NCBI GenBank assembly: GCA_963752605.1
Contig: CAVVYW010000006.1
Coordinates: 558,001 to 622,000, forward strand
DNA: 64,000 nucleotides
DNA from: CAVVYW01 sp963752605
GTDB lineage: Bacteria; Actinomycetota; Thermoleophilia; Solirubrobacterales; 70-9
Direction of reading: 5' to 3'
Position numbers and translations under genes: made by a program. Shown piece by piece: positions 14,838 to 23,394 of the stretch (the first letter of the stretch is position 1; the number at the start of each line of letters is the position of its first letter). Below the pieces are notes generated by a model. That model was not told the DNA's origin. It did no database searches and saw only the letters and a list, made by a program, of their open reading frames with translations.

Positions 14838-15634
14838 CCGACCTCCCGCTTACGGAGCGACTTCGGCTTCTCGGCCTTCAGCCACGGCGGGGCGGTCGTG
14901 CCCAGCTTCACCACGAGATAGAGGTGGGCGCCGATCAGGGCGATGATCAGGCCCGGGACGAGGAGCATGTGGATCGAGTAGAAGCGGGCAAGCGTGGTCG
15001 CACCGATCTCCGGTCCGCCGCGGAGGAAGTCCGCCAGGTAGGGGCCGAGCACCGGGCCTGTCGCGGTGATGTTCGCGGCCACCTCGGTGGCCCAGAAGGA
15101 GCGCTGGTCATACGGCAGGAGGTAGCCGGTCAGCCCCATCACCAGGGTGAGGATCAGCAGCACGGAACCGATCACCCAGTTGAGCTCTCGGGGGTACTTG
15201 TAGGCGCCGAAGACGAAGACGCGCCCCATGTGCAGGAAGATCAGCACGATCATCACCGTGGCGCCCCACTTGTGCATGCCGCGGACGAACTCGCCGAGGA
15301 AGACGTCGTTAGTCAGGTGGGTGACGGAGCTGTAGGCCTCCTCGGGCGAGGGCGTGTAGTACATCGCCAGGAAGACGCCGGTGACCGCCTGCACCACGAA
15401 GGCGAACAGGGTCGCCGAGCCGAGCGTGTAGAACCAGTTGGTGCCCTTCGGCACCTTCCGGTAGAGCATCCCGGTGAGGAAGCCGGCGGCGCCGGTGCGC
15501 TCGTCGACCCACCCCGCGACGCCGGCGGCCCCCTCCTTGGCGGCCTCGGTCGCGCCCGCGCCGTCGCCGCGCCCGTTGCCCTCGCCAGGCTTGGCGGGGC
15601 GCCTGAGCGGTGCTGGCACTGGCAGCTTCGGCAT
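14834..15634 (-). CDS. qcrB: Cytochrome b6-type subunit of the bc complex
   Basis: This 266-residue protein is the N-terminal, four-helix half of cytochrome b and carries both b haems. Ligand pairs are visible as HKWGATVMIVLIFLH and, later, HMLLVPGLIIALIGAH. Other family motifs are GSATLFAFVVQAVTGVFLAMYYTP and GLTGYLLPYDQRSFWA. The first 60 residues are a Gly/Ala-rich extension. It transfers electrons from menaquinol to the Rieske protein and low-potential haem. It sits nine bases after the Rieske gene and overlaps the subunit IV-cytochrome c gene. Confidence 0.94.
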   Translation of the reverse strand: MPKLPVPAPLRRPAKPGEGNGRGDGAGATEAAKEGAAGVAGWVDERTGAAGFLTGMLYRKVPKGTNWFYTLGSATLFAFVVQAVTGVFLAMYYTPSPEEAYSSVTHLTNDVFLGEFVRGMHKWGATVMIVLIFLHMGRVFVFGAYKYPRELNWVIGSVLLILTLVMGLTGYLLPYDQRSFWATEVAANITATGPVLGPYLADFLRGGPEIGATTLARFYSIHMLLVPGLIIALIGAHLYLVVKLGTTAPPWLKAEKPKSLRKREVG

Positions 15635-15643
15635 CGTCCTCTC

Positions 15644-16327
15644 CTAGGGGGGCGGCGGCACCGAGGGCCGCGGCGGGTAGAGGTACTCCCAAATGCCGCC
15701 CGTGAACTCCCCCGGGTCACGGGTGCGGACCGCGTCGAGATCGTTGGTGACGCTGTAGCGCGGGCCGATCTCGAGCTGGCCGTCGGTCACGCGGGTCTGG
15801 AAGCGGTCGAGTGGGCGGACCGGAGGACCGCCGATCCGCTCGCCGAGGAAGCCATAGACGCCGCCGTGACAGGGGCAGATGAAGTTGCCGGCGGCCTCGA
15901 CGAACTGGACGGGGCAGCCGAGGTGGGCGCAGCGGGTCGAGATCGCGATGTACTCGTCGGGGCTCTCGGGCGGGTACTTGTCCTGGCCCTCGGTGATCTC
16001 GGGGTTCCCCCGGCGGACGTAGGCGGTGGTCTTGCCCGGCTCCCCGGTGCCGGGCACGATGGTGATCGTCACCGGCCGGTAGCTGTCGGGCCCGAAGTCG
16101 CCCACCGGCCCGACCTTCTGCCAGAAATCGCCCTCCTCCTCGAACAGCGGCGCGATGGCGAACCCGACCGCCGGAAGCGCGACGATCGCGCCCGCGGCGG
16201 CGCCTAGGCCCTGGACCGCGACCGAAAAGGCGGTCCGGCGGGTCATCGATTCACCCTTGAAGTAGCCCGCCGGATCCGGCTTCTCGAGCCGTTCGGGCGC
16301 CCCCTGCTTGTCGTTGCCTTCAGCCAC
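15644..16327 (-). CDS. qcrA: Rieske iron-sulfur protein of the bc complex
   Basis: The 227-residue protein has a twin-arginine motif (TRRTAF, about residues 29-34) before a single membrane segment, so TatAC probably exports it. The 2Fe-2S cluster is bound by CAHLGC and CPCHGGVYG. The soluble fold ends with a Pro-rich tail. It accepts electrons from menaquinol. It overlaps the upstream unknown gene by eight bases and precedes cytochrome b6. This order, Rieske, b6, subunit IV-c, is the Bacillus qcrABC order. Confidence 0.95.
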   Translation of the reverse strand: MAEGNDKQGAPERLEKPDPAGYFKGESMTRRTAFSVAVQGLGAAAGAIVALPAVGFAIAPLFEEEGDFWQKVGPVGDFGPDSYRPVTITIVPGTGEPGKTTAYVRRGNPEITEGQDKYPPESPDEYIAISTRCAHLGCPVQFVEAAGNFICPCHGGVYGFLGERIGGPPVRPLDRFQTRVTDGQLEIGPRYSVTNDLDAVRTRDPGEFTGGIWEYLYPPRPSVPPPP

Positions 16328-16916
16328 CGTCGGAGGAGTCCTGGACGGCCAAGCCTATCGAGTCGCCTGCGTGGGCCAGCGCATCGGCCATTCCGGCGCG
16401 ATCCGCGGCATCCCGCGCGGCGGCAAGCAGCGCGTCGGGGGCGCCATCACCGCGGCGGACCGCCTCCTTGGCCCGCTCGTGCCCCTCGCTCGCCCCGGCG
16501 CCGACCGCCACCGCGGACGCCAGCCAGAGCGCTCCCGTCAGCGGCCCACTCTCGGTCTCGTTCTCGGCGTGAAGCTGCGCGCAGAGGCTGATCAGGTCCG
16601 CCAGCTCGCGGACCGCGGGCAGATCGCCGCGCGCCGCGAGGCGCTCGAGCCCGAGGGCGTAGAGGTAGTCGCCGGTCAGCAGGCGCAGGTCCGGGTCGGC
16701 GCCATCCATCAGCCGCGGCTCGTCGTAGTGGAGGAGGTAGCCCTCCCGGATCGCCTCGACCAGCAGCGTGTACTCGCCCGGGGCCTCGGCGGCGCGGGGC
16801 CCGGCCGCGGCCAGCGCCCCGAGGACTGAGGCCTCTCGCGGCTCGGTGACGTAGGCGCCGAGCACCTCGTCCCGGCGGAGCTCGTCGGCCAGGCGCCTGA
16901 GGGCGTCGTCGCTCAT
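16320..16916 (-). CDS. Unknown alpha-helical protein in the haem/bc operon
   Basis: The 198-residue protein has no motif I can assign. It is predicted helical and Ala-rich, with segments such as LLTGDYLYALGLERLAARGDL and LADLISLCAQLHAE. These recall the helices of prenyl synthases but lack both DDxxD motifs. It overlaps hemL by four bases upstream and the Rieske gene by eight bases downstream, so it is clearly part of the operon. A role in assembly of the bc complex or in prenyl metabolism is only a guess. Confidence 0.75.
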   Translation of the reverse strand: MSDDALRRLADELRRDEVLGAYVTEPREASVLGALAAAGPRAAEAPGEYTLLVEAIREGYLLHYDEPRLMDGADPDLRLLTGDYLYALGLERLAARGDLPAVRELADLISLCAQLHAENETESGPLTGALWLASAVAVGAGASEGHERAKEAVRRGDGAPDALLAAARDAADRAGMADALAHAGDSIGLAVQDSSDGG

Positions 16917-18196
16917 CCGAGGGCCTCCCCGAAAGCGTCGTCGGCGGCCTCCAGGGTCAGCTCCATTGCCGCGTCGTCGTGGGCGAGGGATGGGAACCAG
17001 GCCTCGAACTGCGAGGCGGGCGGATAGACACCCCGATCGAGCATCGCCCGGCAGAATCGCCCATACGCCTCGGCGTCGCAGGCGGCCGACCCCTCGAAGT
17101 CGCGGGGAGCCTCCGTCGCGAAGAAGACGGTGAGGAGGCCGGGGACGCTGGAAACCGCTACGGGGCGCTCTCCCGCGGCGTCCCGCAGCCCCTCCGCGAG
17201 CCGCTGGGTGGTGGCCGCGAGGCGCTCATGGGCTCCCTGGTCGAGGTTTCGCAGCGTCGCCAGTCCCGCCGCCATCGCCACGGGGTTGCCCGAGAGCGTT
17301 CCCGCCTGGTAGACATCGCCGGCGGGCGCGACCCGCTCCATGAGCTCCCGCGAGCCGCCGTAGGCCGCGGCGGGAAGCCCGCCGCCCAGGACCTTGCCCA
17401 TGATCGTCAGGTCCGCGGCGATCCCGAGCAGCTCCTGGGCGCCGCCACGGGCGACCCTGAAGCCGGTGATCACCTCGTCCAGGACCAGTAGGGCACCCGA
17501 CTCGTCGGCGAGACGGCGCAGCGCGTCGGCGAATCCTGGCTCCGGAGGAATCAGCCCCATATTGGCCGGGATGGGCTCGGCCAGGATCGCCGCCGGGGGA
17601 GGCTCGCACGCCGCCGTCAGGGCCTCGGCGTCGTTCCAGGGCACCACCACCGTCTCGGCCGCCTGCGCCTCGGTCACGCCGGGGCTGGCGGGCACCCCCG
17701 CGGTGGCCATCCCCGAGCCGGCTTCGGCCAGCAGGCCGTCGACGTGGCCGTGGTAGGCGCCCGCGAACTTGACGACCCGGTCGCGACCGGTCGCCGCCCG
17801 CGCGAGCCGAACGGCGCTCATCGCGGCCTCGGTCCCGGAGTTGACCATCCTGACCATCTCCACCGACTCGAAGCGCCCGGTCACCTCCTCGGACAGCTCG
17901 ACCTCGGGCTCGGTCGGAGCCCCGTAGCTCGTCCCCCGTCCGGCGGCGTCCGAGACCGCCTTCACCACGTCCGGGTGGGCGTGCCCGAGGATCAATGGGC
18001 CCCAGGAGGAGATCCAGTCGACATAGCGGTTGCCGTCCACATCCCAGAGGTGGGGGCCCTCCCCCCGCTCGATGAAGATCGGATCCCGCCCGATCGCGCG
18101 CATCGCCCGCACCGGCGAGTTGACTCCTCCGGGGATCAGCTCCTTGGCGCGCCGGTACAGCTCCTCGGACCGGCTCAGCTGTGCTCCGCCTCCCAC
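16913..18196 (-). CDS. hemL: Glutamate-1-semialdehyde 2,1-aminomutase
   Basis: HemL converts glutamate-1-semialdehyde to 5-aminolevulinate, using PLP. The protein shows the family start AKELIPGGVNSPVRA, NSGTEAAMSAVRLARA, FAGAYHGHVDGL, LDEVITGFRV and IMGKVLGGG with the PLP lysine. The start is uncertain. GTG 18196 is the nearest standard codon but lacks a ribosome binding site. CTG 18178 has GGAGG upstream, would overlap the previous stop as CTGA, and fits the usual HemL N-terminus better. Length is 427 or 421 residues. It lies in a row with hemB. Confidence 0.95.
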   Translation of the reverse strand: MGGGAQLSRSEELYRRAKELIPGGVNSPVRAMRAIGRDPIFIERGEGPHLWDVDGNRYVDWISSWGPLILGHAHPDVVKAVSDAAGRGTSYGAPTEPEVELSEEVTGRFESVEMVRMVNSGTEAAMSAVRLARAATGRDRVVKFAGAYHGHVDGLLAEAGSGMATAGVPASPGVTEAQAAETVVVPWNDAEALTAACEPPPAAILAEPIPANMGLIPPEPGFADALRRLADESGALLVLDEVITGFRVARGGAQELLGIAADLTIMGKVLGGGLPAAAYGGSRELMERVAPAGDVYQAGTLSGNPVAMAAGLATLRNLDQGAHERLAATTQRLAEGLRDAAGERPVAVSSVPGLLTVFFATEAPRDFEGSAACDAEAYGRFCRAMLDRGVYPPASQFEAWFPSLAHDDAAMELTLEAADDAFGEALG

Positions 18197-19278
18197 TCGG
18201 CGTAGTCGTCCGTGAAGTAGTGGAGGCGCACCTTCTTGAACTCCGTCGAGGAGTAGAGGACGGCGCGGTCCTGCCCCTGGAGGCCGTGCTCGTCGGCGAT
18301 CCGGTCGAGAATCGCGTCGCACTCCTCCTTGGAGCGCCCGTGCGCCATCGTGAAGAGGCTGTAGGGCCAGTCCGGATAGGTGGGCCGCTGGTAGCAGTGG
18401 GAGATTCCGCGTACCGCCGCCATCCGGGCGCCGGTCTCGAGGATGCGGTCCTCCGGCACGCGCCAGACGCCCATCCCGTTCGCCGAGAACCCGGCGCGGC
18501 GGTGGAAGAGGATTGCGGCGACCCGCCGCAGCAGCTTGCGATCGACCATCACGCGCAGGTGCTCCAGGAACTGATCCGTGCTCATCCCCACCTCCGCCGC
18601 GGCAACGTCGTAGGGCCGGTCGGTGACCTCCATCGGCCCCTGCAGCGCCCGGATCACGGTTATGTCGCGATCGTCGTAGGGCTGGCGCTCCAACTCCCGC
18701 GGAGGCGCCGCCTCGGCGGCGGCGGCGAGCTCCTCGGTGCCGCCCTCCATCTCCAGGTTCATGTTGATCTTGAAGAGGACCAGGGTGGGGAGCTGGCGGA
18801 TCGAGTCCGCCCCGGTCAGCCGCTGTAGGGCGTCCAGCGTCCCCTGCACTCCCAGCTCCGAGTCGGGCGGGGTGGCGATCGTGAACCAGAGGTTGAACTC
18901 GTGGGTGCGGAGGTAGTTGTGGGAGACGCCCGGGTGCGAGTTGATGATCTTCGCCGCCCGGTGGGGATTGTCCGAGTCGACCTTGGCCGCGACCAGCATC
19001 GAGCTGTACCCGAGGGCGCGGGTATCGAAGATCGGGGTGATCTCGCGGATGATCCGCTCGTCGAGCAGGCGCTGGGCGCGCGTCATCAGCTCGTCGACCG
19101 GGAGCTCAGTTATTGATGCGAGCCCGGCAAACGGCTCCGGCGTGAGCGGAAACTCGGACTGGAGCACGTTCATCAGGCGCTTGTCCGTCTCGTCGAGCGG
19201 GACGGCGGCGCCGCCCTCCCGGGAGCGCAGCTTCGGCTGGGCGGCCTCCGTGGTGATCCCGTCGACTGGGCGGTTCAC
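18175..19278 (-). CDS. Fused AhbA-AhbB-like siroheme decarboxylase (Lrp/AsnC fold)
   Basis: The 367-residue protein contains two Lrp/AsnC-like halves. The first ends GVSHNYLRTHEFNLWFTI, as in AhbA/NirG-type chains. The second carries RRAGFSANGMGVWRVP, ISHCYQRPTYPDWPYSLF and EFKKVRLHYF, the AhbB/NirL-type pattern. In archaea and sulfate reducers these chains decarboxylate siroheme to didecarboxysiroheme, for siroheme-dependent haem or haem d1 synthesis. It overlaps hemB (GTGA) and hemL, which supports a haem role over the usual annotation as an Lrp regulator. I do not see ahbC or ahbD in this window. Confidence 0.85.
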   Translation of the reverse strand: MNRPVDGITTEAAQPKLRSREGGAAVPLDETDKRLMNVLQSEFPLTPEPFAGLASITELPVDELMTRAQRLLDERIIREITPIFDTRALGYSSMLVAAKVDSDNPHRAAKIINSHPGVSHNYLRTHEFNLWFTIATPPDSELGVQGTLDALQRLTGADSIRQLPTLVLFKINMNLEMEGGTEELAAAAEAAPPRELERQPYDDRDITVIRALQGPMEVTDRPYDVAAAEVGMSTDQFLEHLRVMVDRKLLRRVAAILFHRRAGFSANGMGVWRVPEDRILETGARMAAVRGISHCYQRPTYPDWPYSLFTMAHGRSKEECDAILDRIADEHGLQGQDRAVLYSSTEFKKVRLHYFTDDYAEWEAEHS

Positions 19279-20264
19279 CGCCGGGCGGCCTCCTGGGCGA
19301 GCCAGCCCGCGGCGTCCTTCGCGAAGTAGGTGACGATCATGTCGGCGCCCGCGCGGCGGATCGCGATCAGCGACTCCATCGCGGCCGCGCGCTCGTCGAT
19401 CCAGCCGTGCCCCGCCGCGGCCTTCAGCATCGAGTACTCGCCGGAGACGTGGTAGGCGGCGACCGGTGCGCCGGTCGCATCCTTGACGCGCCGGACGACA
19501 TCGAGGTAGGGCAGCGCGGGCTTGACCATCAGCACGTCGGCGCCCTCCTCGAGGTCGAGCTTCGCCTCGCGTACCGCCTCCTCGGCGTTGGCCGGGTCCA
19601 TCTGGTAGCCGCGGCGATCCCCGAACTCGGGGGTGGAGCCCGCGGCCTCGCGGAACGGGCCGTAGAAGGCCGAGGCGTACTTGGCGCTGTAGGCCACGAT
19701 CGGGACGTCGGAGTGGCCCTCCTCGTCGAGCTGGTGCCGGATCGTCCCCACTCGGCCGTCCATCATGTCGCTGGGAGCGACCGCATCGGCGCCGGCCGCC
19801 GCGTGCGAGATCGCGGTCTTGGCCAGCAGCTCCACGGTCACGTCGTTGTCAACCTCGCCGTCGCGGATGATTCCGCAGTGCCCGTGCGAGGTGTACTCGC
19901 AGAGGCAGACGTCGGTGATCACGACGATCTCGGGGTGGGCCTCCTTCAGGGCCCGGACCGCCATCTGGATCACGCCCTCGTCGTCGTAGGCCTCGCTCGC
20001 GGCCTCGTCCTTGGAGGCCGGGATCCCGAAGAGCAGGACGGCGCGGACGCCGACCGCGGCGATCTCGGTCGCCTCGGCGACCAGCTCCGAGATCGAGAGG
20101 CGCTCGATTCCGGGCATTGACTCGACCTCCTCTCGGACGCCCTCGCCGGCGGTCACGAACAGGGGCTGGACCAGATGCTCCGCGGAGAGCTCCGTCTCGC
20201 GGACCAGGTCGCGCAGCGGCTTGGTCCTGCGCAGGCGTCGCAGGCGTGTCTCGGGAAAGCTCAC
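19275..20264 (-). CDS. hemB: Delta-aminolevulinic acid dehydratase (porphobilinogen synthase)
   Basis: HemB condenses two 5-aminolevulinate molecules to porphobilinogen. The 329-residue protein has both active-site lysine regions, YSAKYASAFYGPFREA and LMVKPALPYLD. It also has DVCLCEYTSHGHCGI with the Cys residues of zinc-type enzymes, and DMMDGRVGTIR. The GTG start at 20264 follows TAGAAT by seven bases with no ribosome binding site. This looks like the first gene and main promoter of the haem/bc/menaquinone operon, since everything downstream is tightly packed. Confidence 0.96.
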   Translation of the reverse strand: MSFPETRLRRLRRTKPLRDLVRETELSAEHLVQPLFVTAGEGVREEVESMPGIERLSISELVAEATEIAAVGVRAVLLFGIPASKDEAASEAYDDEGVIQMAVRALKEAHPEIVVITDVCLCEYTSHGHCGIIRDGEVDNDVTVELLAKTAISHAAAGADAVAPSDMMDGRVGTIRHQLDEEGHSDVPIVAYSAKYASAFYGPFREAAGSTPEFGDRRGYQMDPANAEEAVREAKLDLEEGADVLMVKPALPYLDVVRRVKDATGAPVAAYHVSGEYSMLKAAAGHGWIDERAAAMESLIAIRRAGADMIVTYFAKDAAGWLAQEAARR

Positions 20265-20271
20265 GCGACCG

Positions 20272-20277
20272 ATTCTA
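20272..20277 (-). promoter_or_regulatory. -10-like hexamer TAGAAT of hemB
   Basis: Minus-strand TAGAAT is a near-consensus -10 element seven bases before the hemB GTG. No Shine-Dalgarno sequence fits, so the large operon is probably leaderless at its first gene. Confidence 0.5.
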
Positions 20278-20319
20278 CGGTGGACCCCAGGCCTGCAGGC
20301 GGGTCGGGCCCTGTCGCGG

Positions 20320-21128
20320 TCAGCCTCGGCGGCGCAGATGCAGGCCCAGCCAGGCGCGAGTCACCATCAGAGCCGCCCCCGCGCCGGCCCCCGCCGTCAG
20401 GAGCTCCTCGAGCGGCACGGGTCCGACATGGGCGATCACTTTCCGTTCTCCCCGTAGGCGTCGCTGGTAGTTCCACCACTTACGCGAGGTCTGGGGATAG
20501 CCGTCGGGCGAGTCCTCCCACTCCTCCTGGCGGCCGAGGGCGGTGATGTCGAGATAGCTCATGGTGGTCCCCATCACCTCGTCGCCGCGGGCGTCGATGA
20601 AGTAGGTGCGGTAGATCTGGTCTCCGTCGCGGATGAAGACGTTGTGGCCGTGCCACTCGTCGACGTCGAAGTCCTTGTCGAAGTCGTCGGTGATCTCGTA
20701 CCAGGGGATGTGCTCCCAGCCGCTCCGCTTCTTCAGGCCCTGGATCTCGGTCTGCGGGGCGCGTGAGACCCATGCCAGCGTGGTGTCGCGGGCGTTGAGG
20801 TGGGCGAGGTCGCCCACCTGGTCGGCGAGGAAGGAGCAGCCGACGCAGGCCCGCTCCGGGTACGAGGCGCCCTGCGCGTAGTGGTGACGTCCGGCGCGTA
20901 GTAGGCGCGGTAGACGATCAGCTGCCGGCGCCCCTCGAACAGGTCGAGCAGGCTGGCCTCGCCGTCGGGGCCGACGAAGCTGTAGTCCTTCTCGACCGCC
21001 ATCCACGGCATCCGGCGGCGCTCGGCGGCCAGCGCGTCGCGGGCGCGGGTCAGCTCCTTCTCCTTCACCAGCAGCTCCTCGCGGGCGGCCTGCCACTCCT
21101 GCGGCGACACGGTCGGTGGGCTATCCAT
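20320..21128 (-). CDS. DUF899 thioredoxin-like protein, frameshifted
   Basis: The gene starts at ATG 21128 with AAGGAGG upstream. It opens with a coiled region and FVGPDGEASLLDLFEGRRQLIVYRAYYAPDVTT. The frame then breaks near 20881 and continues in another frame with YPERACVGCSFLADQ, HLNARDTTLAWVSRAP and GTTMSYLDITALGRQ, all DUF899 features. Restoring one C in CACCAC(C)TAC would rejoin the two parts. Function is unknown; the family is thioredoxin-like with a Cys motif. It may be a sequence error or a dead gene. Confidence 0.8.
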
Positions 21129-21270
21129 CGATTCCTCCTTGGTCTGAACGCGGCGCTTGTCGCCCGCTCACCTTACGACGAGCGGGGCGCGGTCAAATCG
21201 ACATTCTGCTTCCTAGGACCGGCTCGGCGACGGAAACTCATCGCTCGGGCATCCGCTGAACCGAACCGCC

Positions 21271-22627
21271 TTACGCGAACCGCTTCAGGGCGACCCTGGC
21301 GAGCGCGAAGTAGGCGACCGTGAGCAGGGCCAGATGGAGCAGGGGCAGGCCGAGGTCGGGGCCGCCGGCCGAGAGCGCGGCGGAGAAGGCGTCGAGCGCC
21401 GGCCGGAACGGGAAGGCCCCGGTGACGAGCCGGATGCCGTCGTAGACGGTCGCGCTGACCGTCCCGGACGGGACCAGCGAGAGGAAGGCGATCGGCAGGG
21501 CGAGCGCGAAGGCGAGCAGGGCGCTCGCGCGCACCTCGCGGGCGGCGACCCCGATCGCGGAGCCCATCGCGGCGAAGCCGCAGCCGGCCAGCACGATCGC
21601 AGCGAGGATCAGGGGCGTCCGTCCCCAGTCGATCGAGACGAACAACTCGAGCACCCCCAGCAGGACCAGCGCGACGACCAGCGAGCAGAGCGTGCCGAGG
21701 CCGATCTTCTCGACCAGGAGAGCGCCCCGGCCGACCAGACCCCGGGTGAGGCGCGTGAAGGTGTTCTCCTCCCGCTCCAGCGCGAGCGATCCCGCGACCA
21801 GCAGCACGGTCACGAACATCAGCGTCACCGAGATCGCGACCGAGATCGCGAAGGTGTCGAGCGGGGGCACGTCCCCCTCCACCACCTCCTTGTCCACGGC
21901 GATCGGCTCGGCGACCGAGGTCAGCAGGTCGTCGGCGAAGCCGAGGTTCTCGCGGGCGAGCTGTGCGAACCGGATCACCTCGTCCACCACCTGCTGCTGC
22001 TCCGGCGGCAGCTCGGCCGCGGATCGCCTTCAGGACGGCCTCGCTCTTCTGCAGGCCGAGCACGTCGATCGTCTGGCCGAGGATCGGCACGTCGACGGAC
22101 CCGCCGACCACCAGGACGTCCAGGTAGTTGAGGAGCTGCATCGAGATCTCGTCGGAGAGGACCAGGTTGGCCTCCGTGATCAGCGAGCTGATCCGGTCGT
22201 CGACGAGCCGCGCCTTCACCGGATCGTCCTCGTTGACGAAAACCTCGACGGAGGCCGGCTCGAGCCCGGAGCCGCTGAGCTGGGCCTGCAGCTTGTCCAG
22301 GAAGTCCTCGGGAATGATCAGCGCGGCGAGGACGTCGCCGTCGGCCACCTTGTCGAGCGCCTCGTCGCGGCTCTTGACCGCGACGCACTCGATGCGGTCG
22401 CAGAGCTGGTCGAACGCCGCCTCCTGGGAGAACCCGCCCTCGCCGAGCTCGAGCCCGCCCTTCTCGGCGGCGATCTCGTTGAAGAAGGCGACGCGCGGCT
22501 TGTCCGGCCCGCGCGAGACGGCGAAGCCGATCAGCACCGCGAGGACGATCGGGTAGATGACCAGCAGGGCGGTGAGCAGCGGCGAGCGCCGCAGGATCTG
22601 GAGGTCCTTGAGCAGGAGCCAGCGCAT
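21271..22627 (-). CDS. ABC-2 type transporter permease, frameshifted
   Basis: The first half (from ATG 22627) has an N-terminal membrane segment (LLTALLVIYPIVLAVLIGFAV) and a long extracytoplasmic domain. The frame breaks near 22020. The second part (VVDEVIRFAQLARENL onward) holds the remaining five or so membrane segments, typical of ABC-2 exporters. Removing one C at ATCCGCGG restores KAIAAELPPEQQQ. It lies four bases after the ATPase gene, so the two form an exporter of unknown substrate. The break may be a sequence error. Confidence 0.8.
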
Positions 22628-22630
22628 CGG

Positions 22631-23356
22631 TCAGTGCCCGTGCTTTCTGAGGAAGCGGACGAAGTCGGCCTCGGGATCTCCATCGTGCCGTCGCCCGCGC
22701 CGTCCCCGGCGTCCCGGCGCATGTCCGGGAACGTCCCGTCGAAGAGCGACTCCCCGTCGGCGAGCACCAGCAGGCGATCGCCGTAGTGGCTCGCCTCCTC
22801 GATCTGGTGGGTCGAGTAGATGACTGTGGTGCCGGCCTCGGCCCGCTCGGAGACGAACTCCCAGAGCCTGATGCGCTGCCCGGGGTCGAGCCCGGCGCTC
22901 GGCTCGTCCAGCAGGAGCACGGCCGGGCGCGCGAGCAGGCCGATCGCGATGTTGATCCGCTGCTGGTTCCCTCCCGAGAGCTCGGAGACCTGGTCGTCGC
23001 GGCGGTCGGCCAACCCGGTCTGCCGCAGCATCTCCTCGACGCTCGCGTCCGGATCGGAGACTCCCTCGAGCCGGGCGAAGAGGCGCAGGTTCTCGGCGAC
23101 CGTGAGGCGCCGATAGAGGGCGGCCTGCTGAGGGACCCAGCCGACCTCGCCCCCGGGGACCGCGACGTTGCCGGCATCGGGGTCGAGGATCCCGGCCAGG
23201 ATCGCGAGCAGGGTGGTCTTCCCGGCGCCGTTCGGGCCGACGATCGCGAGCAGACTCGCCTCCCTGCACGGAGAAGCTGACGTCGCGCAGGGCCCGTCGC
23301 TCGCCATATCTCTTCGAAAGGCCCCGGGCCTCGAGGGCCGTCCCGCGGGTGGCCAT
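22631..23356 (-). CDS. ABC transporter ATP-binding protein, twice frameshifted
   Basis: From ATG 23356 the protein reads GLSKRYGERRALRDVSFSVQGGE. It then continues in another frame with LLAIVGPNGAGKTTLLAILAG (Walker A), the signature SGGNQQRINIAIGLLARP and Walker B AVLLLDEPSAGLDPGQ. An extra base at about 23254 and a missing C at about 22674 explain both breaks. The corrected end reads EADFVRFLRKHGH. It energises the adjacent ABC-2 permease. The ATG follows TAGCTT by seven bases. Confidence 0.85.
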   Translation of the reverse strand: MATRGTALEARGLSKRYGERRALRDVSFSVQGGESARDRRPERRREDHPARDPGRDPRPRCRQRRGPRGRGRLGPSAGRPLSAPHGRREPAPLRPARGSLRSGRERRGDAAADRVGRPPRRPGLRALGREPAADQHRDRPARAPGRAPAGRAERRARPRAAHQALGVRLRAGRGRHHSHLLDPPDRGGEPLRRSPAGARRRGVALRRDVPGHAPGRRGRRGRRHDGDPEADFVRFLRKHGH

Positions 23357-23363
23357 CGCCGGA

Positions 23364-23369
23364 AAGCTA
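23364..23369 (-). promoter_or_regulatory. -10-like hexamer TAGCTT of the ABC operon
   Basis: Minus-strand TAGCTT is seven bases before the ATPase ATG at 23356. Together with TACCCT on the other strand it forms two divergent leaderless promoters within 38 bases. Confidence 0.45.
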
Positions 23370-23379
23370 GCGCGTGCCG

Positions 23380-23385
23380 TACCCT
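23380..23385 (+). promoter_or_regulatory. -10-like hexamer TACCCT of the YmdB-like gene
   Basis: TACCCT (TANNNT) ends nine bases before ATG 23395; no Shine-Dalgarno sequence lies between. Confidence 0.4.
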
Positions 23386-23394
23386 GGCCCGCCG

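Noticed and set aside
18175..19278. Lrp/AsnC transcriptional regulator
   Set aside because: Both halves carry siroheme-decarboxylase-type motifs and the gene is embedded between hemB and hemL.
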